Shown: in pieces, positions 1 to 10,499 of the stretch
Position numbering within the stretch: position 1 is the stretch's first letter
Layout of the letters: the number at the start of each line of letters is the position of its first letter
Source: Codonopsis lanceolata
Taxonomy: Eukaryota; Streptophyta; Magnoliopsida; Asterales; Campanulaceae
DNA: 64,000 nucleotides
Direction of reading: 5' to 3'
Assembly (NCBI GenBank): GCA_013146195.2
Contig: CM028377.1
Location: 100,152,435-100,216,434 of the forward strand
Translations under genes and position numbers: made by a program
Notes under the pieces: generated by a model
Databases searched by the model: none
The model's input: the letters and a program-made list of their open reading frames with translations, nothing else
What the model was told of the DNA's origin: nothing

Positions 1-385
1 CGAAATCTGTAGACACCCCAATTTCGTACCCCTAGTATATGATATGTCATAAAATATCGAAACCTGTTAAAAGGACTAACGGATGTCAAGTTACGGGGTT
101 TGAAATGCAAAAAATGTAAAAGAAAAGAAGAATGCATAAATAGTGAATGGCAAGGGGTCAAAGTGCCAAAATTGGAAGAAAAAAGGGAGAGTGTGCAGCC
201 TTCCCCCATTCTGGGTGCTGCGCCCACCAAGCTTTTAAACCGCGCCCACTTAGCCCCCTGGCCACGCCCACGATGTTCAAAACACTGGTGTAGTTGTCTT
301 TTGGTGCAATTCTCTCAGCACGCGGTACAAGCTGCTCAGGCACGGTTGATGATACTTAACAGCGAAGGAAGTCCGGATCCCAGCC

Positions 386-393
386 TATAAATA
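386..393 (+). promoter_or_regulatory. TATA box of the solo Tat/Ogre LTR
   Basis: The sequence is CTATAAATAAAGG. The other two Tat LTRs have equivalent boxes at 27710 (TATAAATAGG) and 41855 (TATAAAAGG), each about 350-380 bases from the LTR start. This is the expected pol II start region dividing U3 from R. Confidence 0.7.
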
Positions 394-602
394 AAGGCTC
401 TCAACTTCAGAAAAAACATAGTTTCACCATGCTGTTTGTGAAAGTTTTCCCGAGAGAACGCTGAGGTTATTTTCCCTCTAACCCTAAAGCTCCGTTAGAC
501 TGTCAAATCTTCCCCTAAACACCAAAACTCTCCGGCCAAAGTGAACCTTAGCTACCCATCTAGGTTTCCGCCCTATTTCACCGGATCCAAAATCTCAAAA
601 GG

Positions 603-760
603 AACAGTCACCCTGCCCGAACCCAGACGTCAAATCCAACAAAAACAAGCAGTTGCTCTCTGCCCAATTCCAGATGCAATATCAAACAAAAGCAAATAGT
701 TACTCTGCCCGAATCCATACATCAAAATCCAACCGAGGCAAGCAGTTGCTCTGCCTGATT
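603..760 (+). repeat. 45-46 bp tandem repeat, four units, in the LTR
   Basis: The core, roughly AGCAGTTGCTCTGCCC, recurs starting near 603, 648, 694 and 740, a period of 45-46 bases with moderate divergence. The LTR at 27361 has a homologous four-unit array of the same period. Confidence 0.7.
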
Positions 761-1049
761 TCAGACTCAGCAAGCACGCAAAGCAAGCAAGCAAGCAAGC
801 AAAAGCAAGCAGTTGTGCCACCTGGACCCCGAGGCAAAAAAATAACTAAAAGGAGCAGCCACGATGTCCGAAATCCAACAACATCAAAAGAAAATAGACT
901 TCCTTTCTCGGAAGGGCAAGGAAAACACATCTAAAACCGCCTAGTGGGCTTAAGCCCAGACATACCGGGTTCAGACACTCATGTTTCAGGAGGTAAGTTA
1001 TGTCCCCGTAAATATTTATTATAATCTATAACTTAAATATAGATATCTA

Positions 1050-1515
1050 AGTAAATTTCCTTACTGTTTACATTTTAATATATAAATAGTTAAAATGTAA
1101 ACATTTAATTAGTTTCCTTTCTGTTTATATTTCAATATATAAATAGTTAAGATATAGATATTTAATTAATTTCTTTTCTGTCTTTACTTTAATGTAGAAA
1201 TAGTTATATTTTCTTTTACTTCTAAATTAGTTCCTTTTATGTCTTTACTTTAAAATAGAAGTAATTATATTTTCTTTCTGTTTAAATTAGTTTCTTTTCC
1301 GTTCTTACTTTAAATGTAATAATATCTACATTTCCTTTTGTTTAAATTAGTTTCTTCTTCCGTCTTTACTTTAATGTAAAGTAGTTATAATTTCTGGCAG
1401 TTTATTTAGTTTCTTTCCTGCATTCACTTAAAAATAAGAAATAGTCATGTTTTTTAGTTATTTAATAAATTTCTTTCCTGCTTATACATGTAATGTAAAT
1501 AAAGTTTGTTATTAT
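1050..1515 (+). repeat. About 58-bp AT-rich tandem repeat, roughly eight units
   Basis: Units of the form TAATTAGTTTCCTTTCTG, then TTTACTTTAATGTA and ATAGTTATATTT, begin near 1050, 1107, 1164, 1223, 1281, 1339, 1400 and 1458. They are diverged but keep their spacing. The array lies in the 3' half of the solo LTR and has no counterpart in the other two Tat LTRs here. Confidence 0.65.
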
Positions 1516-1959
1516 TATAAATGTTTTATCCTTATAATAGCTTATAAAAATGTTGTAATTATTCTTTAAGTTGTATTATTCAAGTTGTAATTTTACTTTC
1601 TTGTCTTTAATAAAAGTGAATTAATTTCTTTATATTTCTCTCTGTCGCATATAAATGTATTTTTCTGAGTCAAAGTGTACAAAATAAAACAAGCATATTG
1701 ATAAACACATTGTGAGACCGAAAGAGCGAGTTGGGTGCCTAACCCCTTCCTAACTCGTAACTTAACCCCCAAACCCATATAATCTGGTATGTTTGGTTTT
1801 TCTTTGTTTCTCTTAAAAATAAAGATGATGACTCTGTAACACATTTTTCGAGCCCACAATTGAGGCCGAGCGTATTCAGTGGCGCGGAATAAAAGGTTTT
1901 GAAACCCCCCAACTTTCAGTGGCGCGGAACCAGTTAAAAAACGGGGCACTCATAAAATC

Positions 1960-2534
1960 TTAAAGTTGACTAGACCGAAATTAATTAAGTAAATTCTAAT
2001 AAAGGAACAATATTGAAATCTTAGTTAACAGTGGGCCAAGCTCGGCCCAATTCAATTATTAGTTACTAAATAGGTGCAAAACAATTAGATTAACTCAAAA
2101 TAATTCTAATATTTACTAGATGGGTCCAAAATAGCAATAATATTAATTAATACAAATTAATATTTTAACTAAAATTACCTGGGTATTACACTCTCACCCC
2201 CTTAAAAGAAGTTTAGTCCCTAAACTTACGCACCTACTCAAACAAAGTCCTGGTACTTTTCTCATATCCTTTTCTCGACTTCCCAAACGTTGTCCTTTCA
2301 ATTATTCCAATAAACCCGATTAAGATCTTACTCAAGACAAATTATCTAGGCTCACATATACGTCAACTGAAGACTAAAACCAATTATTAAAGGACTTACA
2401 CAATTTTCTTTCCCAATGACTCCTACAGCCTAGTGAATAATTGACAAAGGTCTAATTGTCAAGAAAGTGATCTAATAAATTATTATGGTTTCATATCAAT
2501 TTTTTTTATGAGTTCGAATTTTAAGGGTATTACA
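1960..2534 (-). repeat. 3' LTR remnants with two successive LTR ends
   Basis: GGGTATTACA occurs at 2181-2190 and at 2525-2534. Each is followed at once by a C-rich tract (CTCTCACCCCCTTAAAAG and TTCTCCCCACCTTCAAG). On the minus strand each is a purine tract next to a TGTAATACCC LTR start. The segment upstream of 2190 is AT-rich and looks like U3. Either two related LTRs are nested or duplicated here, or one end was copied by rearrangement. Confidence 0.5.
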
Positions 2535-3427
2535 TTCTCCCCACCTTCAAGAATTTGGTCCTCCAAATTTACCAAACTTACAATCGCAAAAATCTATTAC
2601 CATGCTTCCGCTGCGCACTCTAAGTTCAACCAATAACTTTTTACTAGCATGACTGTTGCTTCATATATGAGACCAAATTATGAGAACACAAAGCTCTGCT
2701 AACAACCTTTCACTTCCCAACTCTTTAATATCTTGAGTTGAGTTTATTCAAATTCCAAGGTGTGGCATGAATTTACATTTATTGTCAACCCCATACCATC
2801 AAGACATCCACAAACAAAGATCTGAAACCTTAAGTTTCCCCTAAATCATAACATAAGTTCTCCTCTAACGCTTTTGATGAACACCTTATTATTTTATCAA
2901 AAGAAATTCCTTATCCATGCCCAAAACTTCTTAGATGTTGTTCATCCTTAGATCTTGTTCATGTTCCTCTCAAAACTTAAACTAGACCAAGATATTATAG
3001 TGAACCTGGTCACGCACCAATCAAGAAACTCTTAGTGTCTCTGACAACCCAATTGTCCTAAAAGCAACAATCAAACCATTCTCAAAATTATGTCGAACTC
3101 ATAATGTTTAGTGGAACCAAATTGATAAACATCCTCTACTCCCAAACTCAAAGGGCAAGATGAAATGATGGGGAAACCAAAATGTACCCTTTAGTCGTCA
3201 TGTCCATAACTGAATCAATGTCTATGTTTTGGGGTGACAATTTATTAAGTCGTGTAAGTAAGGTAATAGGATCGAGTGTGAAACACTAGGATCTATTAAG
3301 CGTGAAGATAAGGATGCACTATACCTGTTTTCATATCATTCGTCTTGAGCAACCATTGTGTAAATTCTTCCCTACGTATTTGGTTTAGGTTTATCGACGT
3401 TGCCCGTTCCTCACGCAAAGTTCTCAT
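2535..3427 (-). other. Internal region without recognisable pol
   Basis: These 890 bases lie between the gag zinc-knuckle region and the 3' LTR end of the gag-only element. No reading frame longer than 60 codons is present, and no protease, RT or integrase motif was found in any frame. The part next to gag (about 3300-3427) still reads like a decayed gag-protease linker. Confidence 0.45.
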
Positions 3428-4684
3428 TTAGTGGTTCCGGGCAATCCTTGATCCTATGCCATATCTTTCCGCAATTAAAGAAGACTCTCGTAGTCTAGTA
3501 ACAAGTATCCGCACTATGTTTTCCACCACACTTATTACACTCAGGGTCATTATTCTGATTCTGCCTTCAATTTTGATTCTGCTGATGTCCTTGATTCTGA
3601 TTCTGCCACTGATTTGATCCCTTGAACCGATTGTCATGTGTGGTTCTCTTCTTATTTCTATTGTAACTTCCTCCTTGATAGCCCGACTGATTTGTGAGCT
3701 ACTTCCAAAACTCTCAAAATCATTTTTTTCTCCTCATTCGTTTGGTAGTTTGCTGACACTCGTTCAAGTATTCTAGCCCGGTCTACAACTTCAGCATAAG
3801 TCTTCAACTGTAAGGTTGTCAATCGATGGATAATCTTTTTATCGAGGCCTCTTTCAAACATTCTGGCCTTCTGTTTGTCATTTTCAATAAGACCTAGAGC
3901 ATACTTTGATAGCTCCGTGAACTTGACAACATTCTCATCTACCGTCATCTTTCCTTGCTCTAGATTGAGAAATTCAACCAGCTTACTGTCCTGCACGCTC
4001 TCAGGAAAATATTTCTTATTGAAGATTTTGAGAAAAGTCTCCCAGGTGTGCTCTCCTACCCTATTTGCTTCAACAATCCTCATCTCGGATTGCCACCACT
4101 GATCAGTCTCTCCTTCGAACTTGAACGTGGCAAGGTTGACTCTCTGTTCACTCGTGAGAATCATAGTTCTAAAGATCTTCTTCATACTCTCAACCTATTC
4201 TTCTGGCTTAATGGTGCCTAGTGCGCCTGAGAAGGGCTTAGGGCTTTTCTTTTGGAAGATGTCAAGTGGGTCTTTTGCCACTGGTCGAGGTTGAGGAACC
4301 GCAGGCTGAGGTTGAGGAACCACATGCTGAGGTTATGGTACATCAGGCTGAGGTTGTGGGGCTTCAGGCTGAGGTTGCGGTTGGTTGAGGTTGAACAATT
4401 TGACCAATTCTGTCCACAACTTGGGTCAAATTCTGCAGAAGGTTCATCACAAGAACAGGGTCTACTAAGGCGGGATTTTCAGCGTTAGGTTGAGGTGCTT
4501 CCGGGGCAGGGTTTTTGTTATTCACGTTAAGTTGGCTTCTAGATTGCTCCCCTACACTCTTGGAAACGGAGTGCTCTACTGTTCTCCCTTCCCTGTTTCC
4601 TCGGCCACGACCATGGCCTTGGTTAACGGTACGCCCTCTTCTATTGCCATTGGATACTAATACAAAAAAAAGAGTAAATGTCAA
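3428..4684 (-). pseudogene. Gag polyprotein relic of a Ty3/gypsy element
   Basis: The nucleocapsid/capsid precursor packages element RNA. From the N-terminus (4684) downward: a basic GRGRGN stretch, a Pro/Gln-rich repeat (VPQPQ-type, about 4390-4270) broken by a stop, then a retrotrans_gag domain (4185-3658, about 175 codons) with the hallmarks FEGETDQWW, EFLNLEQGKMTV and YAEVVDRARILE. Two zinc-knuckle remnants follow at about 3560-3430 (CNKCGGKHSADTC, and a second missing its first clear Cys). At least one frameshift separates the capsid from the knuckles, and a TAG precedes the capsid ORF. Similar to Tekay/Del-type gag. It is not expected to give a functional protein. Confidence 0.75.
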
Positions 4685-5260
4685 ATAATGCCTAAAATTT
4701 TATCACACTAAAGTGGTGCTCGCTAACTGGCATGGCGAAAATGGAAACAATTTACATAATTGTTACGTAGCATCAATTTCTTCCACAGCTGATCTTATAA
4801 TCTTATGCACTTGAAATACACCAACACGAGATATAGTTCAAAATGAATATCAAACGAATACAAAATTTTCCTCAAAATTTATTCAATATCAAACTTTATT
4901 CCAATGTCTCAAAAATTGGATACACCTCGTGTATTCCAAGTCTAATAAACAAAAATAGAACAAATTCCTACGAGTAACCCATAGTGTATCAATCCCAATA
5001 AAAAAAAAGGGAATCGCAACTTAAAGTTATAATCGTAAGCTTAAGCTATTGGGTAACTAATGGTATAAATACAATCATGTCCTATAACTACCATCAATTC
5101 CTACTTCTAATAGTTTCTAAATACTATGACCAATTCGTAGATCTCAAAGAAGTAATTCAATAGTAAAGCTAACATATATAATCATGAGCTTAATATTACC
5201 ATTATTTCATAATCCTAACTTATTTCTAAATACTAAGACCAATCAGATCTGAAGCCTAAA
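4685..5260 (-). other. Leader between primer site and gag
   Basis: About 580 AT-rich bases in which I see no coding potential. A short segment (TTTCTAAATACTA-GACCAAT) is duplicated near 5110 and 5222. Confidence 0.4.
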
Positions 5261-5271
5261 CTCTTATACCA
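5261..5271 (-). other. Primer binding site (tRNA-Met type), gag-only element
   Basis: The minus strand reads TGGTATAAGAG, one change from the common plant initiator-Met primer site TGGTATCAGAG. It lies three bases inside the LTR end at 5275. Confidence 0.7.
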
Positions 5272-5274
5272 ATC

Positions 5275-5595
5275 TGTAACACCCAAAACTCGATATCGAC
5301 ACCACGGTCCCACAGTTTGGCCACGTCACCAACAATCAATACTTAAAACTATAATAAATCCCAACACTAATAATTAATCAACATTAATATCCCTCAAATG
5401 TAACTAAATACAACCACCAAATGTCTAAAACGAAATCTAATATAAAGCAAATTAAAATTAATAAAACTTTCAAGGTACGAATGAATTATAAATGTCTAAA
5501 ACTTTTTTGACCATCTCCATTCATCTACTCGAAACAATTCATCTAGCCAAGCTAAATGTCACCTGGAAAAGAAAGAATAAGAAAGGGTGAGCGAA
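5275..5595 (-). repeat. 5' LTR of the gag-only element, interrupted
   Basis: Begins TGTAACACCCAAAACTCG on plus and runs 321 bases to the Athila insertion point at 5596. It contains the GAAAGAATAAGAAAGGGTG string often seen in such LTRs. The rest of the LTR is missing. Confidence 0.6.
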
Positions 5596-6914
5596 TGATC
5601 GATGTTTTAATTAATCTTTTTCCTTGCAAGTGGACAAGACTATTATAGAATAGTATTGGAAGCAAAGGTCGAACCCACAGAGACAAGTGATCACGAACAA
5701 TGCAATTTATTGATAGCAAATTGTTAATCTAAAGGGGTTTTTATATTTATTTCTACTCTAAACTACTATTGATATTTAGATATTTAACTAATTAGCAGTA
5801 ATAACAGATATGAAGATCTTATGGTGGGTGGCAATCTAGGATTCTGGGTTTCACTTGTATCTCTTTTATGTTCAATTCATAATAATTATCATTCAATGTC
5901 TTGGGTTCGTTCACTTAAAGATAGATATAGTCTGTTGAACAATTGGTTCAGCCTCCATCCCCGCAAAATTCATTCATTCTATATACTAAACACAAGAACT
6001 GTCAATCTAGCTGTCACCTAGATTTATGATCTATCTGTCACCTAGATCATGTATGAACCTGGTCCTAACTTATCACTCTCGTGCATCGATAGGTCCAATT
6101 TATTGTGTTGGTGAGCCAGTGTACGACATATGCACATTGGTCATGTAGTTATCCGCACCTCTAGGCCTTTATTATTTGCGATTACATTCATTTGTTCAAA
6201 GCAAATTAATATAGGGATTGATAAACAACACAATCAACAAGCATTGAATGAACATATATACGAATTAAAGCATAAATTTGATACAAGTTACCTCCCACCT
6301 CCTAGATTATGGATGAATTAGTTCATCATAGACACTGAACAGCACATGGAGATGATCAGATACATGATTTGATCTTCAATATTTGAAATTACAAAATCTA
6401 ACTATGTTATACAATCTAAAAACTACCTAAAATCTATCTAAGAGAGCTTCCAGCCGTCTCCTCCTTCTTGGCTCGACATCTGACTTCTATATATACTCGG
6501 GAGTTGTAATCCAATCGAACCACCGTGTGAAAATCCGAAAATCAAGCATTCTGACCACCTTGCGGTCACAAGGTGTTGAGTACCTTGCGTCCGCAAGGTC
6601 TCCAGTGTGTCCGGCCTTTGGAATTCTTGACTTTTGCCTTGTGACCCGTACTGCCTACCTTGCGGTCGCAAGGTCTGAGGCACCTTGCGTCTGCAAGGTG
6701 TCCAGAATTGACAGCTTCCGTTTTTTCTTCATTTTTCCTTTTTGGCCCTTCTTGAAATTTGCACTTAAAACCCTGGAGTTTCGCATATTTTCACTAATAA
6801 CCCTGAAACTTACAAAACTCACCGAGAACATATATTAGTAGCCAAAAGCCTCGTGAAATAGCATAATTTAAGTCATAGAAGCATATAAAATCGACGTATA
6901 AAATACATCGATCA
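5596..6914 (-). repeat. Athila 3' LTR (left copy)
   Basis: The ends are TGATCGATGT and ACATCGATCA, a 10-base inverted repeat. On the minus strand it is preceded by the purine tract AAGTTTGGGGGTATT (6915-6929). The first 830 or so bases match 17202-18020 closely. A TATA-like TATATATAG on the minus strand at about 6490 marks the U3/R region. Two pairs of CpG palindromes (6557-6699) lie upstream of it in U3. Confidence 0.85.
6557..6699. repeat. Two pairs of 18-bp CpG palindromes in the Athila U3
   Basis: ACCTTGCGGTCACAAGGT (6557) with ACCTTGCGTCCGCAAGGT (6582), and ACCTTGCGGTCGCAAGGT (6657) with ACCTTGCGTCTGCAAGGT (6682). Within each pair the start-to-start distance is 25 bases. The same paired arrangement recurs at 10835-10999. 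Role unknown; position suggests a regulatory element of U3. Confidence 0.75.
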
Positions 6915-9271
6915 AATACCCCCAAACTTAAACTTTGCTCGTCCACGAGTAAACAATAATACTTATAAATACAAAAGCAAATAAATAACAAAAATTAAAA
7001 TCTTTTTGGAGGGTGACACTATTTACACTCCTCTATAAACCCACAAACTCAAGGAGACTCTTTCGAGTGACTCGACTATGCAGATAAATACAAAAACAGA
7101 TAAATACAAAAGCAGGTAAAAATTAAACTACGAATAATACAAAAATCTTTTTGGCTTCATCCTTAAGTTATAAGTGTATGGTATGCAAGTAATCTCAGTT
7201 CGATGCTCACCACATATATAGGCTTAGTCATATAAAACCAACTGGTCTTTTCTTAAAACTGCTACTACTTCTAATTTCTCCGTGTATGTGATCATCAGTC
7301 TTAAAGAATATCTTAACTAAAACATTTTTATTAAGTTAAACACCACATTCATATGAAAATCAAAGTTTAATAGAAAATCATGCATTAAGAATTATGAGAT
7401 CTACCATCCAAACCCTGGCCACATGCATTTAAAGGTCCCAAGGATTTAAAAGACTTATACATCCATCCCATGCACTTCTATGTATGACATACAATGCTCT
7501 CCTATCCCAATGACTTGTAATAGCTAAGATTATGCTAACACAGTGAGCTTTAGGGTGAATAATAATGAACATGAAGTGTGTGATCAATTTCATATTACTC
7601 ACTTGACAGTTAAAACAGCATAAGCATTGGCAAGAAGATCATTAGGTCTTTATTTAGCTTGTAATGTAAGGCCAAGGTGTTGGGGGATTTGATGGAAATG
7701 AATTGGAATTCAAAGTGAGAGAGTAAGACTACCCTTTATCCCTCATACTTCCAAGCAAAAGGAAGTTTTCCCTATTTAGGCTAGGACCTGCAAAGACTAC
7801 AAGTGAAGGGGTTCTTTTCGTTACTTTTCACTTTTCTTCTTTCTCCCCCCCAAACTTGTTTTGGGCAATATATACTTCTAAAAGTATAACATCATTCTTA
7901 TCAGCATTATTTTTCTAATATATTTTTCTCTTGAAAGCTATGCTTCCATTTGAAACTTTGTTACACTCTTCTTCTTCCGTTTCATTTTTCGTCGATACAT
8001 AATTTTTTTCTTTTCTTTTTTTTTATTTTTTTTTTCGACGACGGAAAGAAGAAGTCTTCCGAAAAAATAGCCTAACTGAAAAGAAGTGGTCCTCCAAAAT
8101 CAATTTCCCCACCCACATCCTACTCTCTCAAAGGGTAGGCTAAAAGTGTATAGGCTTTTAGGGTTAAGTTAATGTGGGTAATAGAAACGATGGCGAATGG
8201 CGGTTTAAATAGTGTGCTTAGCACACTCCATTCTTTTTCATTAGGCTCAACGGGGACACTAGGGATATTTTTAGTATAGGTCAGGGAATATTTAGGCTCT
8301 AACGATCCAAAGATGGCCTAAGTCATTTCTTAATGACAAATGCTCATGTAGTTTTTAAAGCAAGTAAGACAACACAAAATATCATATCAACTATGGGAAT
8401 TGGGGGTTGAATATTTAGCATCACTGGATTTCACATAAGCATTCGCTAAGACAGATGGTAGGGACAATTGAGACTCACATGCAGACACGGTTCGAAAGTG
8501 TGCTTGAGATATACAAATGAGAAAAATCCAAGGGATCTAACTATCATGTAATTGACCCTAAGTTACAATTTAATGCAACAAGTATGTTCGAATGGCTATG
8601 CATCATATTCTTGTGCATATCTAGTTGTAATGAAGTAGGTGTTATAAACTTTATAAAACTATTCTAATTAATCCATAATTATGACTGGTGTGGGTGCATG
8701 AAGAATTTGGAGAAAAGTAAAAGTTTCGCAAAATTAAGTTAATTCTAGAGGGATCTACAGACTAACTATGCGGTTCATTGCATTAACTCCTCATCGACTA
8801 CGACTAGCATTACCACACCTAAACTTGAGGATGAAAATTTTGAAATATATTTTATTTTTTTGAATTTTTTTTTTAAAATATATTTTTCTAAGAAATTTGG
8901 AGATGATGACGATGACTCAATTGATGATGGGTCCCCATAAGAGGAACCCACGAGTATCCAATGTGAGTGTATTCTGGTCAAGGCAACACCTCCGAAAATA
9001 CGAAAAAAAAATAAAAACAGGAAAATAGGGTGAAGATTTAGATGGTCATCGTATAAAGAAATTTTTCTTCACCCTAGAAACATAGCCCAACTCCATTCCT
9101 CATTAGGCTAGGACCTGCTAAGACTTAAAGTTTAAAATCCCCCCCCCCAAACTTAATTTCTATTTTGTCCTCAAAATAGAGGAACATATGAGAGGATTGA
9201 TGGGGTAGGACAAATATCAAAAGGAGATAGCGGGTCCACCTAACGAACGAGGATGTAACTTGGGCCTCAAC
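6915..9271 (-). other. Athila 3' non-coding region with repeated purine-tract motifs
   Basis: About 2.3 kb between the third ORF and the 3' LTR, with no credible ORF. CCCCCAAACTT-type motifs (purine-tract complements) occur at 6918, 7845 and 9141, and one more lies upstream at 11172. The phrase TTAGGCTAGGACCTGC is repeated near 7779 and 9103, indicating internal duplication. Long T-runs lie at 8005-8035 and 8860-8885. Confidence 0.6.
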
Positions 9272-10359
9272 TCATGGTGAGTCGGGCGGAAATAACGAAT
9301 GAGGATGCAACTCGGGGATCGTGCCAGGAGGCAACCCATAATAATTTGAGACATTTTGTCCCACCGTGTTAAACCAACCAAACAGCCTCTCTTGGTCGGC
9401 ACGAATTTGTGCCAACTGTTGATTAGCCATTTGGTTTTCTAAGGCAACCTCTTCTAGCCTATTGGAGATCCCAACGAGCGGGTCCTCCTCTTCCTCTTCA
9501 GGTTCCTCCTCTTGAGGAACCCTCACTCTCGGCTGCTGGTGATGTTCAAACAAAATGGCCCTCGTAATGGCCGGACCACCTAGCCTCTCCGCGTGTTTAG
9601 GCCTCACGCCGCCTCTACACAACTCGGTAATCAAATGCGGAACGCGAACCCCGCATTCGCCCTACCTCTAATAAGGGTCTTGATTTGGCCGTTGATCAAA
9701 CGGCCAACATCAATGGACCCACCGGTCATAATGGTGTAGGTCAAGACAGCCCTCTCCCAAGTCACTGTATGTTGGTGACTGGAGGGCATGAGACGCCCGC
9801 AAACAAATTTGAACACGGGCTTGGCCGTGTTCTGAAGGAAGGACTCCCCCATGGTGCGTGGACCAAAAGGTGGATTACGGTTATAGGTTCACACCACACC
9901 AGGGAGGGCGATGGTCGCATTGACCACCTCGACAGTAATAGCGGGGGGTTGGAGGTGTGTGCTAAAATCATCGGCACCAACCGCAAAGTTGGAGGTGCCG
10001 AAATAAGTGTTAATGCTTTGGGACGAAAAGTTTACTACGACGTCCCTAACATTAACGGTGTCTAATACACCTCCATCTATGCTAATGTTGCCATTGGCAT
10101 AGAATTCTCGGACAATGGGCACTATGGCTGCCCTTGGCGGAGAATCTATCAAACGCCCCCACCTACGAGCTATCAGATTGGGACGGAGGCCAAATTCTTC
10201 AGCCTTGAATCCCCTTTCGGGCACTAAGGACTTGGAGAGTTTGTCCGTATATCTTTCTGATGCCTCGTAGGATACGAATCGGGTGATGTCAAAATTTTGT
10301 TCTTCCTCCTAAGCGGGGCCGGAGGACGAAGCACCGGTATTTCTACGCTTACGGAACAT
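9272..10359 (-). pseudogene. Athila third ORF: putative plant transposon protein domain
   Basis: This ORF sits after integrase, the position often called env-like in Athila; its function is unknown. It starts at ATG 10359 (MFRKRRN) with an in-frame TAG at codon 17. It then stays open through a conserved block (VPERGFKAEEFG, VREFYANGNI, VNFSSQSINTYF) to 9889. A second frame (9852-9631: RLMPSSHQHTVTWERAVL) and a third (9634-9272) continue it to a Glu-rich stretch and a coiled-coil-like tail. The blocks RW..L, VREFYAN, V.FS...IN and RLMPS match the putative plant transposon protein family (PF20167 as I recall it). Two frameshifts and one stop disable it. The LTR-like module at 10500-11185 lies directly upstream. 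Confidence 0.7.
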
Positions 10360-10499
10360 TTTGTTTGATTTTATAAAAATTAAAAACTAAAGTTTTAAAA
10401 ATTAAAGTTTTAAAATTAAAAATTAAAAATTTATTCTAAGCATGCAAAATTTTTATCTACGTTAAAACTATCTAGCACCCTAGCATGCAATTATTTTAC

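Larger units (their letters stand above)
8..1954 (+). mobile_element. Solo LTR of a Tat/Ogre-type Ty3/gypsy element
   Basis: The LTR opens with TGTAGACACCCCAATTTCG, the same start as the LTRs at 27361 and 41490. It closes with GGGGCACTCATA, matching the GGGGCACTCACA end of the LTR at 48204 with the last CA mutated to TA. The five bases before it (AAATC, 3-7) are repeated directly after it (1955-1959), so this is one complete LTR with a perfect target duplication and no internal region. The family signature at about 1711-1770 (GACCGAAAGAGCGAGTTGGG and following) also occurs in the LTRs at 28480 and 47970. Solo LTRs arise by LTR-LTR recombination. The lineage call rests on resemblance to Tat/Ogre LTRs and on the primer site next to the third copy. 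Confidence 0.85.
1955..5595 (-). mobile_element. Gag-only Ty3/gypsy element (Tekay-like), truncated
   Basis: Read on the minus strand: an LTR end at 5275 (...GGGTGTTACA), a Met-type primer site, a leader of about 580 bases, a gag ORF remnant, about 900 bases without pol, a purine tract and the start of the other LTR (TGTAATACCC, ending at 2190 and/or 2534 on plus). No reverse transcriptase, RNase H or integrase motif is visible between gag and the 3' LTR. This resembles the terminal-repeat-with-gag (TR-GAG) class of non-autonomous plant elements. The right LTR is interrupted at 5596 by the Athila element, and its continuation is not recovered after that element's truncated far LTR. Confidence 0.6.

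Noticed and set aside
6557..6699. Palindromes as rho-independent terminators
   Set aside because: No bacterial context, no following T-run, and the pairs recur in LTR U3 upstream of TATA boxes.
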